A DNA stretch of 28,252 nucleotides from Lentimicrobiaceae bacterium (lineage in GTDB: Bacteria > Bacteroidota > Bacteroidia > Bacteroidales > JALOCA01), in NCBI GenBank assembly GCA_023227965.1, contig JALOCA010000043.1, positions 1 to 28,252 on the forward strand, given 5' to 3'. Both the position numbers and the translations under genes were made by a program. Under the pieces are notes generated by a model. That model was not told where the DNA came from and did not search any database. It was given only the letters and a program-made list of their open reading frames with translations. Every line of letters begins with the position of its first letter. Position 1 is the stretch's first letter. Shown here piece after piece: positions 17,329-25,552 of this stretch.

Positions 17329-18555
17329 ATGATGGAAGAAGGTTCCCCTACCCCACTGAAATTCTCCATTTCCGAATCGTTGATGCACCAGACAGAAATG
17401 CTGGAAGTTGCAAAACAGCAATGCAGGCTTTCCATTGGAATTCCCAGTGAGACCTCCATACATGAAAACCGTGTGGGACTAATCCCGGAAGCAGTGGGTT
17501 TGCTTGTGCAAAACGGACATACCGTATTTGTACAATCCGATGCAGGCAGGATGGCTTGTTTCACCGATAATGAATACCTTGAACAAGGTGCGACCATAGT
17601 ACATTCAGCCAGAGAAGTTTTTCAGGCAGACATCGTTTTAAAAATTGCTCCTGTTTCGGCACAAGAAATGGAATATCTGAAACCCCGGCAAATTCTGATT
17701 TCTTCGTTGCAGATTTCAGCACAAAATGAGATATATTTCCGGCAACTGATGGCTAAAAAAGTAACGGCTATCGCTTTCGAGTTTATACGGGATAAAACCC
17801 GTACCCTGCCCGTTATCCGTGCCATGAGCGAAATCGTAGGAAATACCTGTATATTTCTTGCAGCAAAATATTTAAGCGATCCCGAGTACGGAAAAGGCAT
17901 CATGTTCGGCGGCTTTTCGGGAATAACACCCACCGAAGTAGTCATCATTGGAGCTGGCACCGTAGGCGAATTTGCTGCCCGCGCCGCCATAGGGATGGGT
18001 GCCTTGATAAAAGTATTCGATAATTCGATATACAAACTCCGTAGAATACAAAATAACCTGAATAGCAGGGTATTTACTTCCATTATCAACTCCCGTCTTC
18101 TTGCCGATTCGTTGAAAACCGCCGATGTGGTGATTGCAGCATTCCGTTCAGCAAACGGACGTTCGCCATTGATAGTTACTGACAGCATGGTGAAAAACAT
18201 GAAAGAAGGTTCGGTAATCATGGACATCAGCATTGATCAGGGAGGTTGTATTGAAACTTCATACATTACCAATCATACAAACCCTGCATTTAAAAAGTAC
18301 GGAGTTACCCATTATTGCGTTCCCAACATTGCATCGCAGGTACCGCATACGGCTTCGCTTGCTCTGAGCAATTTCTTTTCCCCGGTTCTGTTACGTGCCG
18401 GTGATGAAGGCGGAATGGAAAACTTATTGAAAAATGAAGCCGGGTTACGAATGGGGGTGTATATTTATAATTCTATACTTACCAATCAGGTAATTGGGAA
18501 AGAATTCAACATCCCATCACAGGATGTTGATCTTCTGATGACTTCGTGGGGATAA
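17329..18555 (+). CDS. Alanine dehydrogenase/PNT-family protein with altered active site
   Basis: 408 aa with a 30-residue N-terminal extension. The AlaDH/PNT N-terminal domain begins at IGIPSETSIHENRVGLIPEAV. The NAD-binding Rossmann motif is VVIIGAGTVGEFAARAA (about 204-220), followed by MDISIDQGG and HYCVPNIASQVPHTAS. Aligned by eye without gaps to Bacillus/Mycobacterium Ald, the substrate Arg15 is kept (R48) and Asp270 is kept (D303). However, Lys75 of KVKEP becomes A107 (LKIAP) and His96 of TYLHLA becomes Q128 (SSLQIS). Fold and dinucleotide binding are secure; alanine oxidation is not. Last gene of porX-tsaE-ald; it converges on the MerR/B12 gene with a 10-bp gap. Confidence 0.85.
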   Translation: MMEEGSPTPLKFSISESLMHQTEMLEVAKQQCRLSIGIPSETSIHENRVGLIPEAVGLLVQNGHTVFVQSDAGRMACFTDNEYLEQGATIVHSAREVFQADIVLKIAPVSAQEMEYLKPRQILISSLQISAQNEIYFRQLMAKKVTAIAFEFIRDKTRTLPVIRAMSEIVGNTCIFLAAKYLSDPEYGKGIMFGGFSGITPTEVVIIGAGTVGEFAARAAIGMGALIKVFDNSIYKLRRIQNNLNSRVFTSIINSRLLADSLKTADVVIAAFRSANGRSPLIVTDSMVKNMKEGSVIMDISIDQGGCIETSYITNHTNPAFKKYGVTHYCVPNIASQVPHTASLALSNFFSPVLLRAGDEGGMENLLKNEAGLRMGVYIYNSILTNQVIGKEFNIPSQDVDLLMTSWG

Positions 18556-18565
18556 AACCGTATTG

Positions 18566-19456
18566 CTATTGGTTCAGAAAGAATTTAAAGTCCTGAAGAG
18601 TTTTCATTACACTAACATTTTCAGGCAATGGCAGATTGTAATCCGCCATTTGTAATCCACTGACAAATATGGGTACTTTCGGAAATGCATCGTGCAACTG
18701 TTGAAAATACGCTGCAATTTCTTTTTCGGTTTTTGGTGCACTTAAAGAAGTTACCAAAACATCGGGAGGTTTCACTTTTCCTATCTCCAAGAGGTTATTA
18801 AAGGGAACCGACTGCCCAAGATAAATAAGCTTGTGCCCGTTTTTCCGGATGATATATGCATAAAAGAGTAAGCCCAATTCGTGCCATTCACCTTCGGGAA
18901 GAAACAGCAAAAAACGTTTGGATTGAGCAGTAATTGGCGAAATTTGCCCGTCAATAGCCACAATAAGTTTTTGGCGGAGAAGGTTTGATATAAAATGCTC
19001 CTGTGCAGGATTGATATTACCCACCTGCCATAGCACACCTACCTTATCAAAAAACGGATAGATGATATTCAGAATGGTGTTTTCAAACCCGAGGCTGATG
19101 GATGCGTTGGCAATGGTTTTTTCAAATTTTTTTTCATCAAGTTCCATCATAGCAATGATGAGATTCTCAATCTGGCTGTCGCTGTTACTTGCATCGAATG
19201 AAATGCTCAATACTTTTTCATTCAATACTTCATCACTAAGCCGGGCAGTTTTAGAAATTTTAAACCCATTTCGTAACAGCAAGGAAATATTCAGCAAACG
19301 CCGGAGTTGAGTGTCACTGTAATACCGGATATTCCCCGAAGTTCGCATGGGCTTCACCACCTGGTATCTCTTTTCCCACATACGAATAGTATGTGCTTTT
19401 ATTCCGGTTAATCTTTCCAGATCGTTGATTGAATAATTACTTGCAGACATAGACAT
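18566..19456 (-). CDS. MerR-family regulator with B12-binding domain (CarH/LitR-like)
   Basis: I start at the ATG at 19456 (a second ATG is at 19450); about 296 aa. An N-terminal MerR winged helix (YSINDLERLTGIKAHTIRMW, YYSDTQLRRL) is followed by a helical bundle and a Rossmann B12-binding domain. Two signatures of the adenosylcobalamin photoreceptors are present: W-x9-EH (W143, E153/H154 in WQVGNINPAQEH) and the axial-ligand motif ExHxxG (EWHELG, H192). In that family the protein binds DNA in the dark and releases it when light breaks the Co-C bond. The residue after the Trp, which is His132 in Thermus CarH, is Gln here. No carotenoid genes are nearby. It lies 62 bp downstream of alaS. Confidence 0.88.
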   Translation of the reverse strand: MSMSASNYSINDLERLTGIKAHTIRMWEKRYQVVKPMRTSGNIRYYSDTQLRRLLNISLLLRNGFKISKTARLSDEVLNEKVLSISFDASNSDSQIENLIIAMMELDEKKFEKTIANASISLGFENTILNIIYPFFDKVGVLWQVGNINPAQEHFISNLLRQKLIVAIDGQISPITAQSKRFLLFLPEGEWHELGLLFYAYIIRKNGHKLIYLGQSVPFNNLLEIGKVKPPDVLVTSLSAPKTEKEIAAYFQQLHDAFPKVPIFVSGLQMADYNLPLPENVSVMKTLQDFKFFLNQ

Positions 19457-19502
19457 AATTTTGTACAAAAACAGAAAACAAACATTTAACAAAAAAGTTC
19501 AA

Positions 19503-19523
19503 TGTAATCATAAACAGATTACA
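19503..19523 (-). terminator. Weak hairpin at the alaS stop codon
   Basis: TGTAATC (19503-19509) and GATTACA (19517-19523) form a 7-bp stem around a 7-nt loop, overlapping the alaS TAA. On the minus strand a T6 run follows only about 7 nt later, so termination would be inefficient at best and read-through into the MerR/B12 gene is plausible. Confidence 0.3.
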
Positions 19524-22137
19524 GCAAAATTTCTCTTAATTTCTGGGGAATATTTTTCAGACCTTCCGTTTTTTTTCCGCCGGCAGTTGCAAAAAATGGT
19601 TGTCCACCGCCTCCACCCTGAATTTCTTTGGCAAGCTCCCGGATTATGCTTCCGGCATTGATCTGTTTTCCTTTTATTAATTCATCAGAAACGGAAAGGG
19701 TTAAAGCCGGTTTTCCCTGAAAGATGGTGCCTCCGCAGAATAAAAAATTACCGTTGGAGTTTTTTACTTCATAGGCCAAATCTTTTACAAAATTGGCATC
19801 CACATCCTTTTCGGGGTAGTATTCAACTACTTGTATATCGTTTATGGCTTTAGCTTTAGCGATTAATTCCTTTGCCAGTTGTTTTACTTTTTCATGGGTA
19901 AATTCTTCTACCTGCTTTTGCAGTGAAGCATTTTCTTCCAACAAGCTATTGATGCTTTTGAAAATGTCTTTGGTATTCTTTAACAAAGCTTTAACTTCTT
20001 CCAGCAGCAAATGCTGGCTATTGTAATATTCTTCGGCTTTGTCGGCAGTAATTGCTTCAATCCTGCGAACGCCTGCAGCAATGGCTCCTTCGGATATTAT
20101 TTTTATCATCCCGATGGTTCCGGTAGCAGAAACGTGTGTGCCACCACACAACTCAACGGATTCGCCAAAACGAATCACACGGACATGGTCGCCATATTTT
20201 TCGCCAAACAAAGCCATTGCACCCATTTCTTTAGCTTTGGAAATAGGAAGATTACGATGTTCGTCGAGAGGAATGTTGCTACGAATGAGCTTATTTACAA
20301 CCTTTTCTACGGCAAGAATTTCTTCCTCTGTCATTTTAGCAAAATGTGAAAAGTCGAAACGCAACCTTTCGTCGTCCACCATCGAACCTTTTTGTTCCAC
20401 ATGATTGCCTAAAACCTGGCGAAGAGCAAAATGCAGTAAGTGGGTAGCGGAATGGTTATCGGCAGTAAGCCTTCTTTTTTCTGCATTCACCATTGCCGTG
20501 AATGTACCATTTACATCCTTTGGAAGTGAGTTACTTATATGAACAACCAGGTTATTTTCTTTTTTAGTATCGTTAATTTCGATTTTTTCGTCCCCACAGA
20601 TAAGCCACCCGCTGTCGCCAACCTGTCCGCCACTTTCGGCATAAAAAGGAGTTTGATCCAAAACTAACTGATAAAACTCTTTTCCTTTGGTTTTTATCTT
20701 ACGGTATTTCATGATTTCCGATTCTGTTTCCAACGTGTCGTAGCCAACAAACTGGGTTTCTTCCTTGCTGCTTTTCAGCATCGCCCAATCTTCGGTATCT
20801 ACGGTAGCCGCCTGGCGCGAACGCTCTTTCTGTTGTTCCAGACCTTTGGAAAAACCCTGCATGTCAACGTCACAACCTATTTCACGAGCCATCAGTTGCG
20901 TGAGGTCAATCGGAAAACCGTAAGTGTCGAAGAGTTCAAAAGCAAAATCGCCTTCGATAAACTGTTTGCCGGAACGACTTTCGATGTACTGCTGAAATTT
21001 TTGAATGCCGTTGGACAAAGTGCGAAGGAAAGAATTCTCTTCTTCGGCGATTACTTTTTCAATAAGCTCTTGTCTGGCTTTTAACTCAGGAAAAGAAGCA
21101 CTCATTTGTTGCACCAACAAAGGAATCAGCTTAGTGATAAATGGCTCCCGAAAATCGAGAAATGTATAACCGTAACGAACAGCGCGACGCAGAATCCGTC
21201 GGATAACATAGCCTGCTTTGTTGTTGGAAGGAAGTTGCCCGTCGGCAATGGCAAAAGCAATGGCACGCAAATGATCGGCAATAACACGCATTGCGATGTC
21301 GTTTTTAACATCTTCGCCGTAATTTTTATGAGAAATATTGGCTATTTCGCGTATAATAGGCTGAAAAACACCGGTATCATAATTAGATTGTTTGCCTTGT
21401 AGCACCATGCAAAGGCGCTCGAAACCCATTCCGGTGTCAACATGCTTTGCAGGCAGTGGAACTAAACTACCATCTGCCATGCGGTTATATTCAATGAAGA
21501 CCAGGTTCCAGATTTCGATTACCAATGGATTTCCGGTATTTACAAGGTTTTTTCCGTCAGTTTTCTTGCGTTCTTCGTCGCTGCGAATGTCCACGTGGAT
21601 TTCGGAACAAGGACCGCAGGGACCGGTTTCTCCCATTTCCCAAAAATTATCTTTTTTAGAGCCCAAGAGAATACGATCTTCCGGAACTATAGCTTTCCAA
21701 AAGTTAAAAGCTTCCATGTCAACCGACATTCCATCGTTTTTATCACCACCAAAAACGGTAACATACAAACGGCTTTTATCCATTTTATAAACGCCGGTAA
21801 GCAGTTCCCATGCCCATGCAATGGCTTCTTTCTTAAAATAATCGCCAAACGACCAGTTACCAAGCATCTCAAACATGGTATGATGGTAAGTGTCGTGCCC
21901 TACTTCTTCCAGGTCGTTATGTTTTCCGGAAACACGCAAACATTTCTGTGTATTTGCAATACGCAGATATTTTACCGGCGAATTTCCAAGGAAAATGTCC
22001 TTAAACTGGTTCATGCCGGCATTGGTAAACATAAGGGTAGGGTCGTTTTTTACCACCATGGGTGCCGATGATACTATCTGATGTTGCTTAGAATTAAAAA
22101 AATCGAGAAAGGTTTGCCTTATCTGTGATGCGTTCAT
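19519..22137 (-). CDS. alaS: Alanyl-tRNA synthetase
   Basis: ATG at 22137 (MNASQIRQTFLDFF); 872 aa, full length. The class II catalytic core is at the N-terminus (FFNSKQHQIVSSAPM, TNAGMNQFKDIFLG, GHDTYHHTMFEMLGNWSFGDYFK). The tRNA-recognition part includes DHLRAIAFAIADGQLPSN. The editing domain carries the zinc motifs HSATHLLHFAL (HxxxH) and CGGTHVSATG (CxxxH), and a coiled coil leads to the C-Ala domain (GGGGGQPFFATAGG). It charges tRNA-Ala and clears Ser/Gly errors. Divergent from the M23 peptidase gene. Confidence 0.98.
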   Translation of the reverse strand: MNASQIRQTFLDFFNSKQHQIVSSAPMVVKNDPTLMFTNAGMNQFKDIFLGNSPVKYLRIANTQKCLRVSGKHNDLEEVGHDTYHHTMFEMLGNWSFGDYFKKEAIAWAWELLTGVYKMDKSRLYVTVFGGDKNDGMSVDMEAFNFWKAIVPEDRILLGSKKDNFWEMGETGPCGPCSEIHVDIRSDEERKKTDGKNLVNTGNPLVIEIWNLVFIEYNRMADGSLVPLPAKHVDTGMGFERLCMVLQGKQSNYDTGVFQPIIREIANISHKNYGEDVKNDIAMRVIADHLRAIAFAIADGQLPSNNKAGYVIRRILRRAVRYGYTFLDFREPFITKLIPLLVQQMSASFPELKARQELIEKVIAEEENSFLRTLSNGIQKFQQYIESRSGKQFIEGDFAFELFDTYGFPIDLTQLMAREIGCDVDMQGFSKGLEQQKERSRQAATVDTEDWAMLKSSKEETQFVGYDTLETESEIMKYRKIKTKGKEFYQLVLDQTPFYAESGGQVGDSGWLICGDEKIEINDTKKENNLVVHISNSLPKDVNGTFTAMVNAEKRRLTADNHSATHLLHFALRQVLGNHVEQKGSMVDDERLRFDFSHFAKMTEEEILAVEKVVNKLIRSNIPLDEHRNLPISKAKEMGAMALFGEKYGDHVRVIRFGESVELCGGTHVSATGTIGMIKIISEGAIAAGVRRIEAITADKAEEYYNSQHLLLEEVKALLKNTKDIFKSINSLLEENASLQKQVEEFTHEKVKQLAKELIAKAKAINDIQVVEYYPEKDVDANFVKDLAYEVKNSNGNFLFCGGTIFQGKPALTLSVSDELIKGKQINAGSIIRELAKEIQGGGGGQPFFATAGGKKTEGLKNIPQKLREILL

Positions 22138-22196
22138 ATGCAATGGTTAACAAATTTTAACAGTGAGTAAAATAAATTGGAATACTAAACGGGATG

Positions 22197-22204
22197 CAAA
22201 TTTA
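22197..22204 (-). promoter_or_regulatory. Possible -7 element of alaS
   Basis: TAAATTTG on the minus strand, about 60 bp before the alaS ATG, fits TAnnTTTG. The region 19 bp upstream is only a T-rich TTTTTA, so the -33 element is poor. Confidence 0.35.
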
Positions 22205-22292
22205 GTTTTTATTACTTAACTGGTAAAAAGAAATTCGGCTTGTAATAAAATATTGAAAAATAGTATTAAACAGTGATTGACTTAAAGTAAAG

Positions 22293-22323
22293 TTTGCCAA
22301 CTTTAAAAGTTTGTGTAAGTTTG
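22293..22323 (+). promoter_or_regulatory. Promoter of the M23-MerR operon
   Basis: TTTG (22293-22296), 19 bp, then TAAGTTTG (22316-22323): an exact match to the Bacteroidota -33/-7 consensus and spacing. It places the transcript start about 30 bp before the ATG at 22359. Confidence 0.6.
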
Positions 22324-22358
22324 CAAGCTACTTGTACAGAGATTTCCTTAAATTATTT

Positions 22359-23330
22359 ATGGCGAAAATAAAATACCACATTAATCTTCATTCCCTGAGC
22401 ATTGAAAAAGTCCGGGTAACCGTTAAACAGCGACTGCTTCGCTGGCTTGGAGTGCTTGCTTCGGGGATGGTGTTTTCGGCAGTAGTGCTTTTTATTGCTT
22501 ATAATTTCTTTAATTCGCCAAAAGAGAAGATGTTGCTTAGGGAAATTGACCAGTTGAAATTCCAGTATGAAATTTTAAACGACCGCTTCGACCGTGTGCA
22601 AAAAGTACTAAGCAACGTTCAGGACAGGGACGATAATATTTATCGCGTAATTTTTGAAGCTGAACCTATTTCCGGTGATGTACGTAAAAACAGCTTTATC
22701 AGCGGCGACCGTTATGCCAAGCTTTCCGGATACAAAAACTCTGACATTGTAGTCAATTCTACCAAGAAACTGGACCAGATTACCAGCCAGATTTATATGC
22801 AAAGCAAGTCGTTCGACGAGGTTTTTAAGCTGGCAAAAGGCAAAGAAAAGATGCTGGCAAGTATTCCTGCCATTCAGCCGGTAAAAAATACACAACTTCG
22901 TGCCATCAGTTCTTATTTCGGCTATCGTACCGACCCGTTTTACAAAGTTATAAAACTTCACCAGGGTGTGGATTTTTCTGCACCTTCCGGAACACCGATT
23001 TTTGCAACTGGCGATGGAATGGTAACCGTTGCCGGAAGGGATAAGGGCGGCTATGGTAACCAGGTGATGATTAACCACGGATTCAGCTATCAAACCATGT
23101 ATGCCCATCTTTCCAAAATAAAAGCAAGAAGAGGCGAGCGGGTGAAACGGGGAGAGGTTATTGGCTATGTAGGCAATACCGGTAAGTCAACCTCTCCGCA
23201 TCTACATTACGAAGTACATAAATCAGGCAAGCCTATTAACCCTATCAACTTTTTTTTCAACGACCTTACGCCGGCAGAATATGAACTGATGCTCGAACTT
23301 TCTTCCCGCCCATCGCAAACCATGGATTAA
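22359..23330 (+). CDS. M23-family metallopeptidase, membrane-anchored (LytM-like)
   Basis: The ATG at 22359 (MAKIKYHINLHSL) is preferred; the open frame upstream begins only at a TTG that lies inside the promoter. 323 aa. A short cytoplasmic N-terminus and one transmembrane segment (about residues 28-50) precede a periplasmic coiled coil (about 54-90) and a C-terminal M23 domain. Zinc ligands are H201 and D205 (LHQGVDFSAP) and H283 (SPHLHYEVH); catalytic histidines are H250 (MYAHLS) and H281. All active-site residues are present, so it should be a working endopeptidase on peptidoglycan cross-links rather than a degenerate EnvC-like activator. It is followed after 10 bp by the MerR gene. Confidence 0.92.
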   Translation: MAKIKYHINLHSLSIEKVRVTVKQRLLRWLGVLASGMVFSAVVLFIAYNFFNSPKEKMLLREIDQLKFQYEILNDRFDRVQKVLSNVQDRDDNIYRVIFEAEPISGDVRKNSFISGDRYAKLSGYKNSDIVVNSTKKLDQITSQIYMQSKSFDEVFKLAKGKEKMLASIPAIQPVKNTQLRAISSYFGYRTDPFYKVIKLHQGVDFSAPSGTPIFATGDGMVTVAGRDKGGYGNQVMINHGFSYQTMYAHLSKIKARRGERVKRGEVIGYVGNTGKSTSPHLHYEVHKSGKPINPINFFFNDLTPAEYELMLELSSRPSQTMD

Positions 23331-23340
23331 CAATAATGTT

Positions 23341-23676
23341 ATGGCAGCCCGCAAACCAAAACCGGAAAAGATTTATTACTCCATAGGGGAAGTGGCTAAG
23401 ATGTTTAACGTAAACACATCTCTGATCCGCTTTTGGGAAAAAGAGTTCGATATCATTCAGCCACACCGCAACAACAAAGGCAACCGCATGTTTACCAAAC
23501 AGGATGTGGATAACTTTTATATCATCTATCATCTGGTAAAAGAACGGGGCTACACCCTGCAGGGAGCTAAGGAGAAATTAGAAAACAACAAGGCAGACAT
23601 TTCGGCAGAAGCAGAAATTGTACAATCGCTCAACAAAATAAAGAATTTCCTGCTGGAAATTAAAGATCAGTTGTAG
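23341..23676 (+). CDS. Small MerR-family transcriptional regulator
   Basis: 111 aa. The MerR helix-turn-helix occupies residues about 11-80 (YYSIGEVAKMFNVNTSLIRF, WEKEF, KQDVDNFYIIYHLVKERG, TLQGAKEKL). The remaining 25 residues are helical with no ligand-binding domain and no cysteines, so the signal is unknown. It is cotranscribed with the M23 peptidase (10-bp gap) and is followed after 3 bp by the truncated methyltransferase gene. Confidence 0.9.
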   Translation: MAARKPKPEKIYYSIGEVAKMFNVNTSLIRFWEKEFDIIQPHRNNKGNRMFTKQDVDNFYIIYHLVKERGYTLQGAKEKLENNKADISAEAEIVQSLNKIKNFLLEIKDQL

Positions 23677-23679
23677 CCC

Positions 23680-23919
23680 ATGCTAAAATCCGGTTGCGAA
23701 GCCCGTTGTCCTGCCTGCTCACACAGGGATTTTACCATGCAGCAAAGCCTTGAACAAAAATACCAATGGATAGAAAAACAACTCTCGACCTGGAAAGAAG
23801 TTTTGCAAACGGTACAAAGCGTGGAAGAAAACAACCGCTGGGGATACCGCAAAAAAGTTTGCCTTTCCGCCCGGTATAATGACAATTTCTGGAAATTTGG
23901 TGTTGTAAAACGTGTCTAG
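23680..23919 (+). pseudogene. Truncated N-terminus of a TrmA/RlmD-like RNA methyltransferase
   Basis: 79 codons from an ATG 3 bp after the MerR stop. Cysteines are spaced C-x3-C-x2-C (GCEARCPACSHRDF), followed by SLEQKYQWIEKQL and then WGYRKKVCLSARYN...FGVVKR. This resembles the Fe-S/TRAM-adjacent N-terminal part of the RNA m5U methyltransferase family (CGGC-xxQH, WGYRNK). The catalytic SAM domain is absent. The reading frame ends inside the left inverted repeat of the insertion sequence, whose bases 23917-23919 supply the TAG. No continuation of the gene is found to the right of the element. The family assignment is by motif only. Confidence 0.6.
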
Positions 23920-23943
23920 TCCTGAAATAGCTTGACAGGTTTT
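23913..23943 (+). repeat. IS left inverted repeat
   Basis: 31 bp, complementary to 25553-25583 at 24 positions. It contains the stop codon of the truncated methyltransferase gene. Only one copy is present at this end, unlike the right end. Confidence 0.85.
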
Positions 23944-23959
23944 ACAGCAAAATTGAAAA

Positions 23960-24382
23960 ATGAAAGAAGTAGAATCTGAACAAGAGAAAGAACAAAGAAA
24001 AGAGAAAGAACAAGAAAAGGAAAGATTTCCCAGAGAAACATCCGGGTTTTCCATTGCACACAAGAGGTGGATAGCTCGGGAAATTTCTGCAGGACGAATG
24101 ACGATCCCACAAGCGATCGATAAATTTGATTTTCAGAGCAAGGATCCGAAGTCTCTTTTAAGATATGGGAGTAAGCGTTATGCGCCTCAAATTGTAGTAT
24201 CTTTGCCAGTAATGACAGAAAAAGAACGTATCAAACATGAAATTCTTCTCAAACGTGTAAAAGAGTTACAGAAGCAACTCCAAGACGCTCAGATGAAGAA
24301 CATTGCTCTGGAAACGCTTATTGATGTAGCAGAGGAGCAATTAAACATTCCCATCCGAAAAAAAGCTGGGTCCAAGCAGTAA
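23960..24382 (+). CDS. IS3-family transposase OrfA
   Basis: 140 aa. The N-terminus is a highly charged Glu/Lys stretch (EQEKEQRKEKEQEKERF). A helix-turn-helix for end recognition follows (HKRWIAREISAGRMTIPQAI), then a leucine-zipper-like coiled coil (ILLKRVKELQKQLQDAQMKN) and the tail PIRKKAGSKQ. Intact. Near its end, A7G at 24358-24365 is the classic IS3 slippage site, where a -1 shift produces the OrfAB fusion. Confidence 0.9.
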   Translation: MKEVESEQEKEQRKEKEQEKERFPRETSGFSIAHKRWIAREISAGRMTIPQAIDKFDFQSKDPKSLLRYGSKRYAPQIVVSLPVMTEKERIKHEILLKRVKELQKQLQDAQMKNIALETLIDVAEEQLNIPIRKKAGSKQ

Positions 24383-24426
24383 CACTCCTGCGACAGATGT
24401 ATCCTCACTTTGGGGTGGGATACATC
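24358..24426 (+). promoter_or_regulatory. Programmed -1 frameshift signal of the IS
   Basis: A7 followed by G (24358-24365) spans the codons AAA AAA in the orfA frame. A -1 slip moves reading from the orfA frame to the orfB frame, giving SWVQAVTLLRQMYPHFG. Downstream, GATGTATCC (24396-24404) and GGATACATC (24418-24426) form a perfect 9-bp hairpin that may stimulate the slip, although it starts about 30 nt away, farther than usual. Confidence 0.8.
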
Positions 24427-25273
24427 TGCCGACTGTTTGGAAAAACCCGCCAGGGGTGGTATGAACAATGTGAGCAAAAAGAAGACAGGTCGCTTTCAGG
24501 CATCTTGATTTTAAAGTTAGTAGAAGAGATACGATAATCGTTGCCGCGTGTTGGTACGCGAAAGCTATTGCATCTGCTGCAACCTGATCTGGAGGCTCAC
24601 AACATCAAACTTGGGCGTGATAGCCTTTATGAATTATTGGGGCAATACGGTTTACTGTTACGCTATCGCAGGCGAAAGCACTACACAACAGACTCCAATC
24701 ATCCATACAGAAAGTATCCTAATCTTATACGCCAGATGATACTCACACGAGCGGAGCAACTTTGGGTTAGCGATATTACCTATTTGCGGCTCACACAAAA
24801 TTTCTGTTACCTGAGCATTGTCACCGACGCTTATTCACGAAAAATCATCGGGTATCAGTTGCATCCCACACTTGCCAGTGAAGGCATTAAAGACGGCTAT
24901 AAGCACTTTAAAACGAAAAGACAAACCCATTCATCATTCTGATCGTGGAATCCAGTATTGTTGTGCTGATTATATTCAGACGCTTGAACGGTGTAATATC
25001 CAGATCAGCATGACTGAAAATGGTGACCCCTATGAAAATGCCATTGCCGAAAGAGTGAACGGAATACTAAAAGCAGAGTTTGGACTGGATAAAACTTTTT
25101 CCTGTATAGAGCAAGCCATTACTACAACACACGAAGCTATTAATGCTTACAACAACAAACGTCCTCATGCCAGTTGTGATTATCTTACACCCGGTGAAGC
25201 ACATGAGCAGAATGGTATTTTGCGAAAACGGTGGAAACCAACATTAAAACCAATAGCAGAATTAACAATATAA
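24364..25273 (+). pseudogene. IS3-family transposase OrfB, broken by nonsense and frameshift
   Basis: The orfB frame entered from the slip site reads MYPHFGVGYICRLFGKTRQG, then hits TAA at 24535-24537 where the frame otherwise continues R-(stop)-SLPRVGTRKLLHLL; AAA to TAA would explain it. The integrase core then shows WVSDITYL (first Asp). Near 24883-24884 an extra G shifts the frame: SEG(IKDG...) should be SEALKTAISTL. The rest, in the shifted frame, has HSDRGIQYCC (second Asp) and ENAIAERVNGILKAEFG (Glu), completing DDE, and ends KPIAELTI. Two independent lesions mean no active transposase from this copy. Confidence 0.9.
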
Positions 25274-25307
25274 AAACTTGCATCAGCATGAAAAACATCA
25301 GAAGTCC

Positions 25308-25552
25308 CTGACAAGCCAAATCAGGATTAAGGCAAATCCTGTAAAGTCTATTCAGTATTACAAGAAAAGATGACAAGCAGTTAAAGGAATAACGACAAAA
25401 CTGTAAACCATCTTCAGGATTAACACAAAACCTGTAATCCAAAACAAGGATTAATAAAATAACTGTAATCAGAAACCAGGATTAAAAAAATAAGTGTATT
25501 TTTGAATCCGGATTACCGCATTAACCTGACAAGTAATATTAGTTTTTAACCC
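25308..25552 (+). repeat. 31-bp iterons resembling the IS right inverted repeat
   Basis: The motif CTGnnAA...TCAGGATTA recurs with its CTG (or variant) at 25308, 25339, 25370, 25401, 25432, 25463, 25494 and 25525: seven intervals of exactly 31 bp. The right inverted repeat follows with its CTG at 25558 (33 bp on). Individual copies are diverged (for example CTGTAAACCATCTTCAGGAT and CTGTAATCAGAAACCAGGAT) yet share CTGT-AA and CAGGA with the repeat core CTGTCAAGTATTTTCAGGA. The stretch is non-coding. Confidence 0.85.

Noticed and set aside
22138..22358. T-box or other riboswitch upstream of alaS
   Set aside because: The intergenic region is short and A/T-rich, with only promoter-like elements and no T-box motif or stable structured leader.
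25308..25552. CRISPR-like array because of the regular 31-bp period
   Set aside because: There are no spacers; the whole period is repeat, it is degenerate, and it matches the IS inverted repeat.
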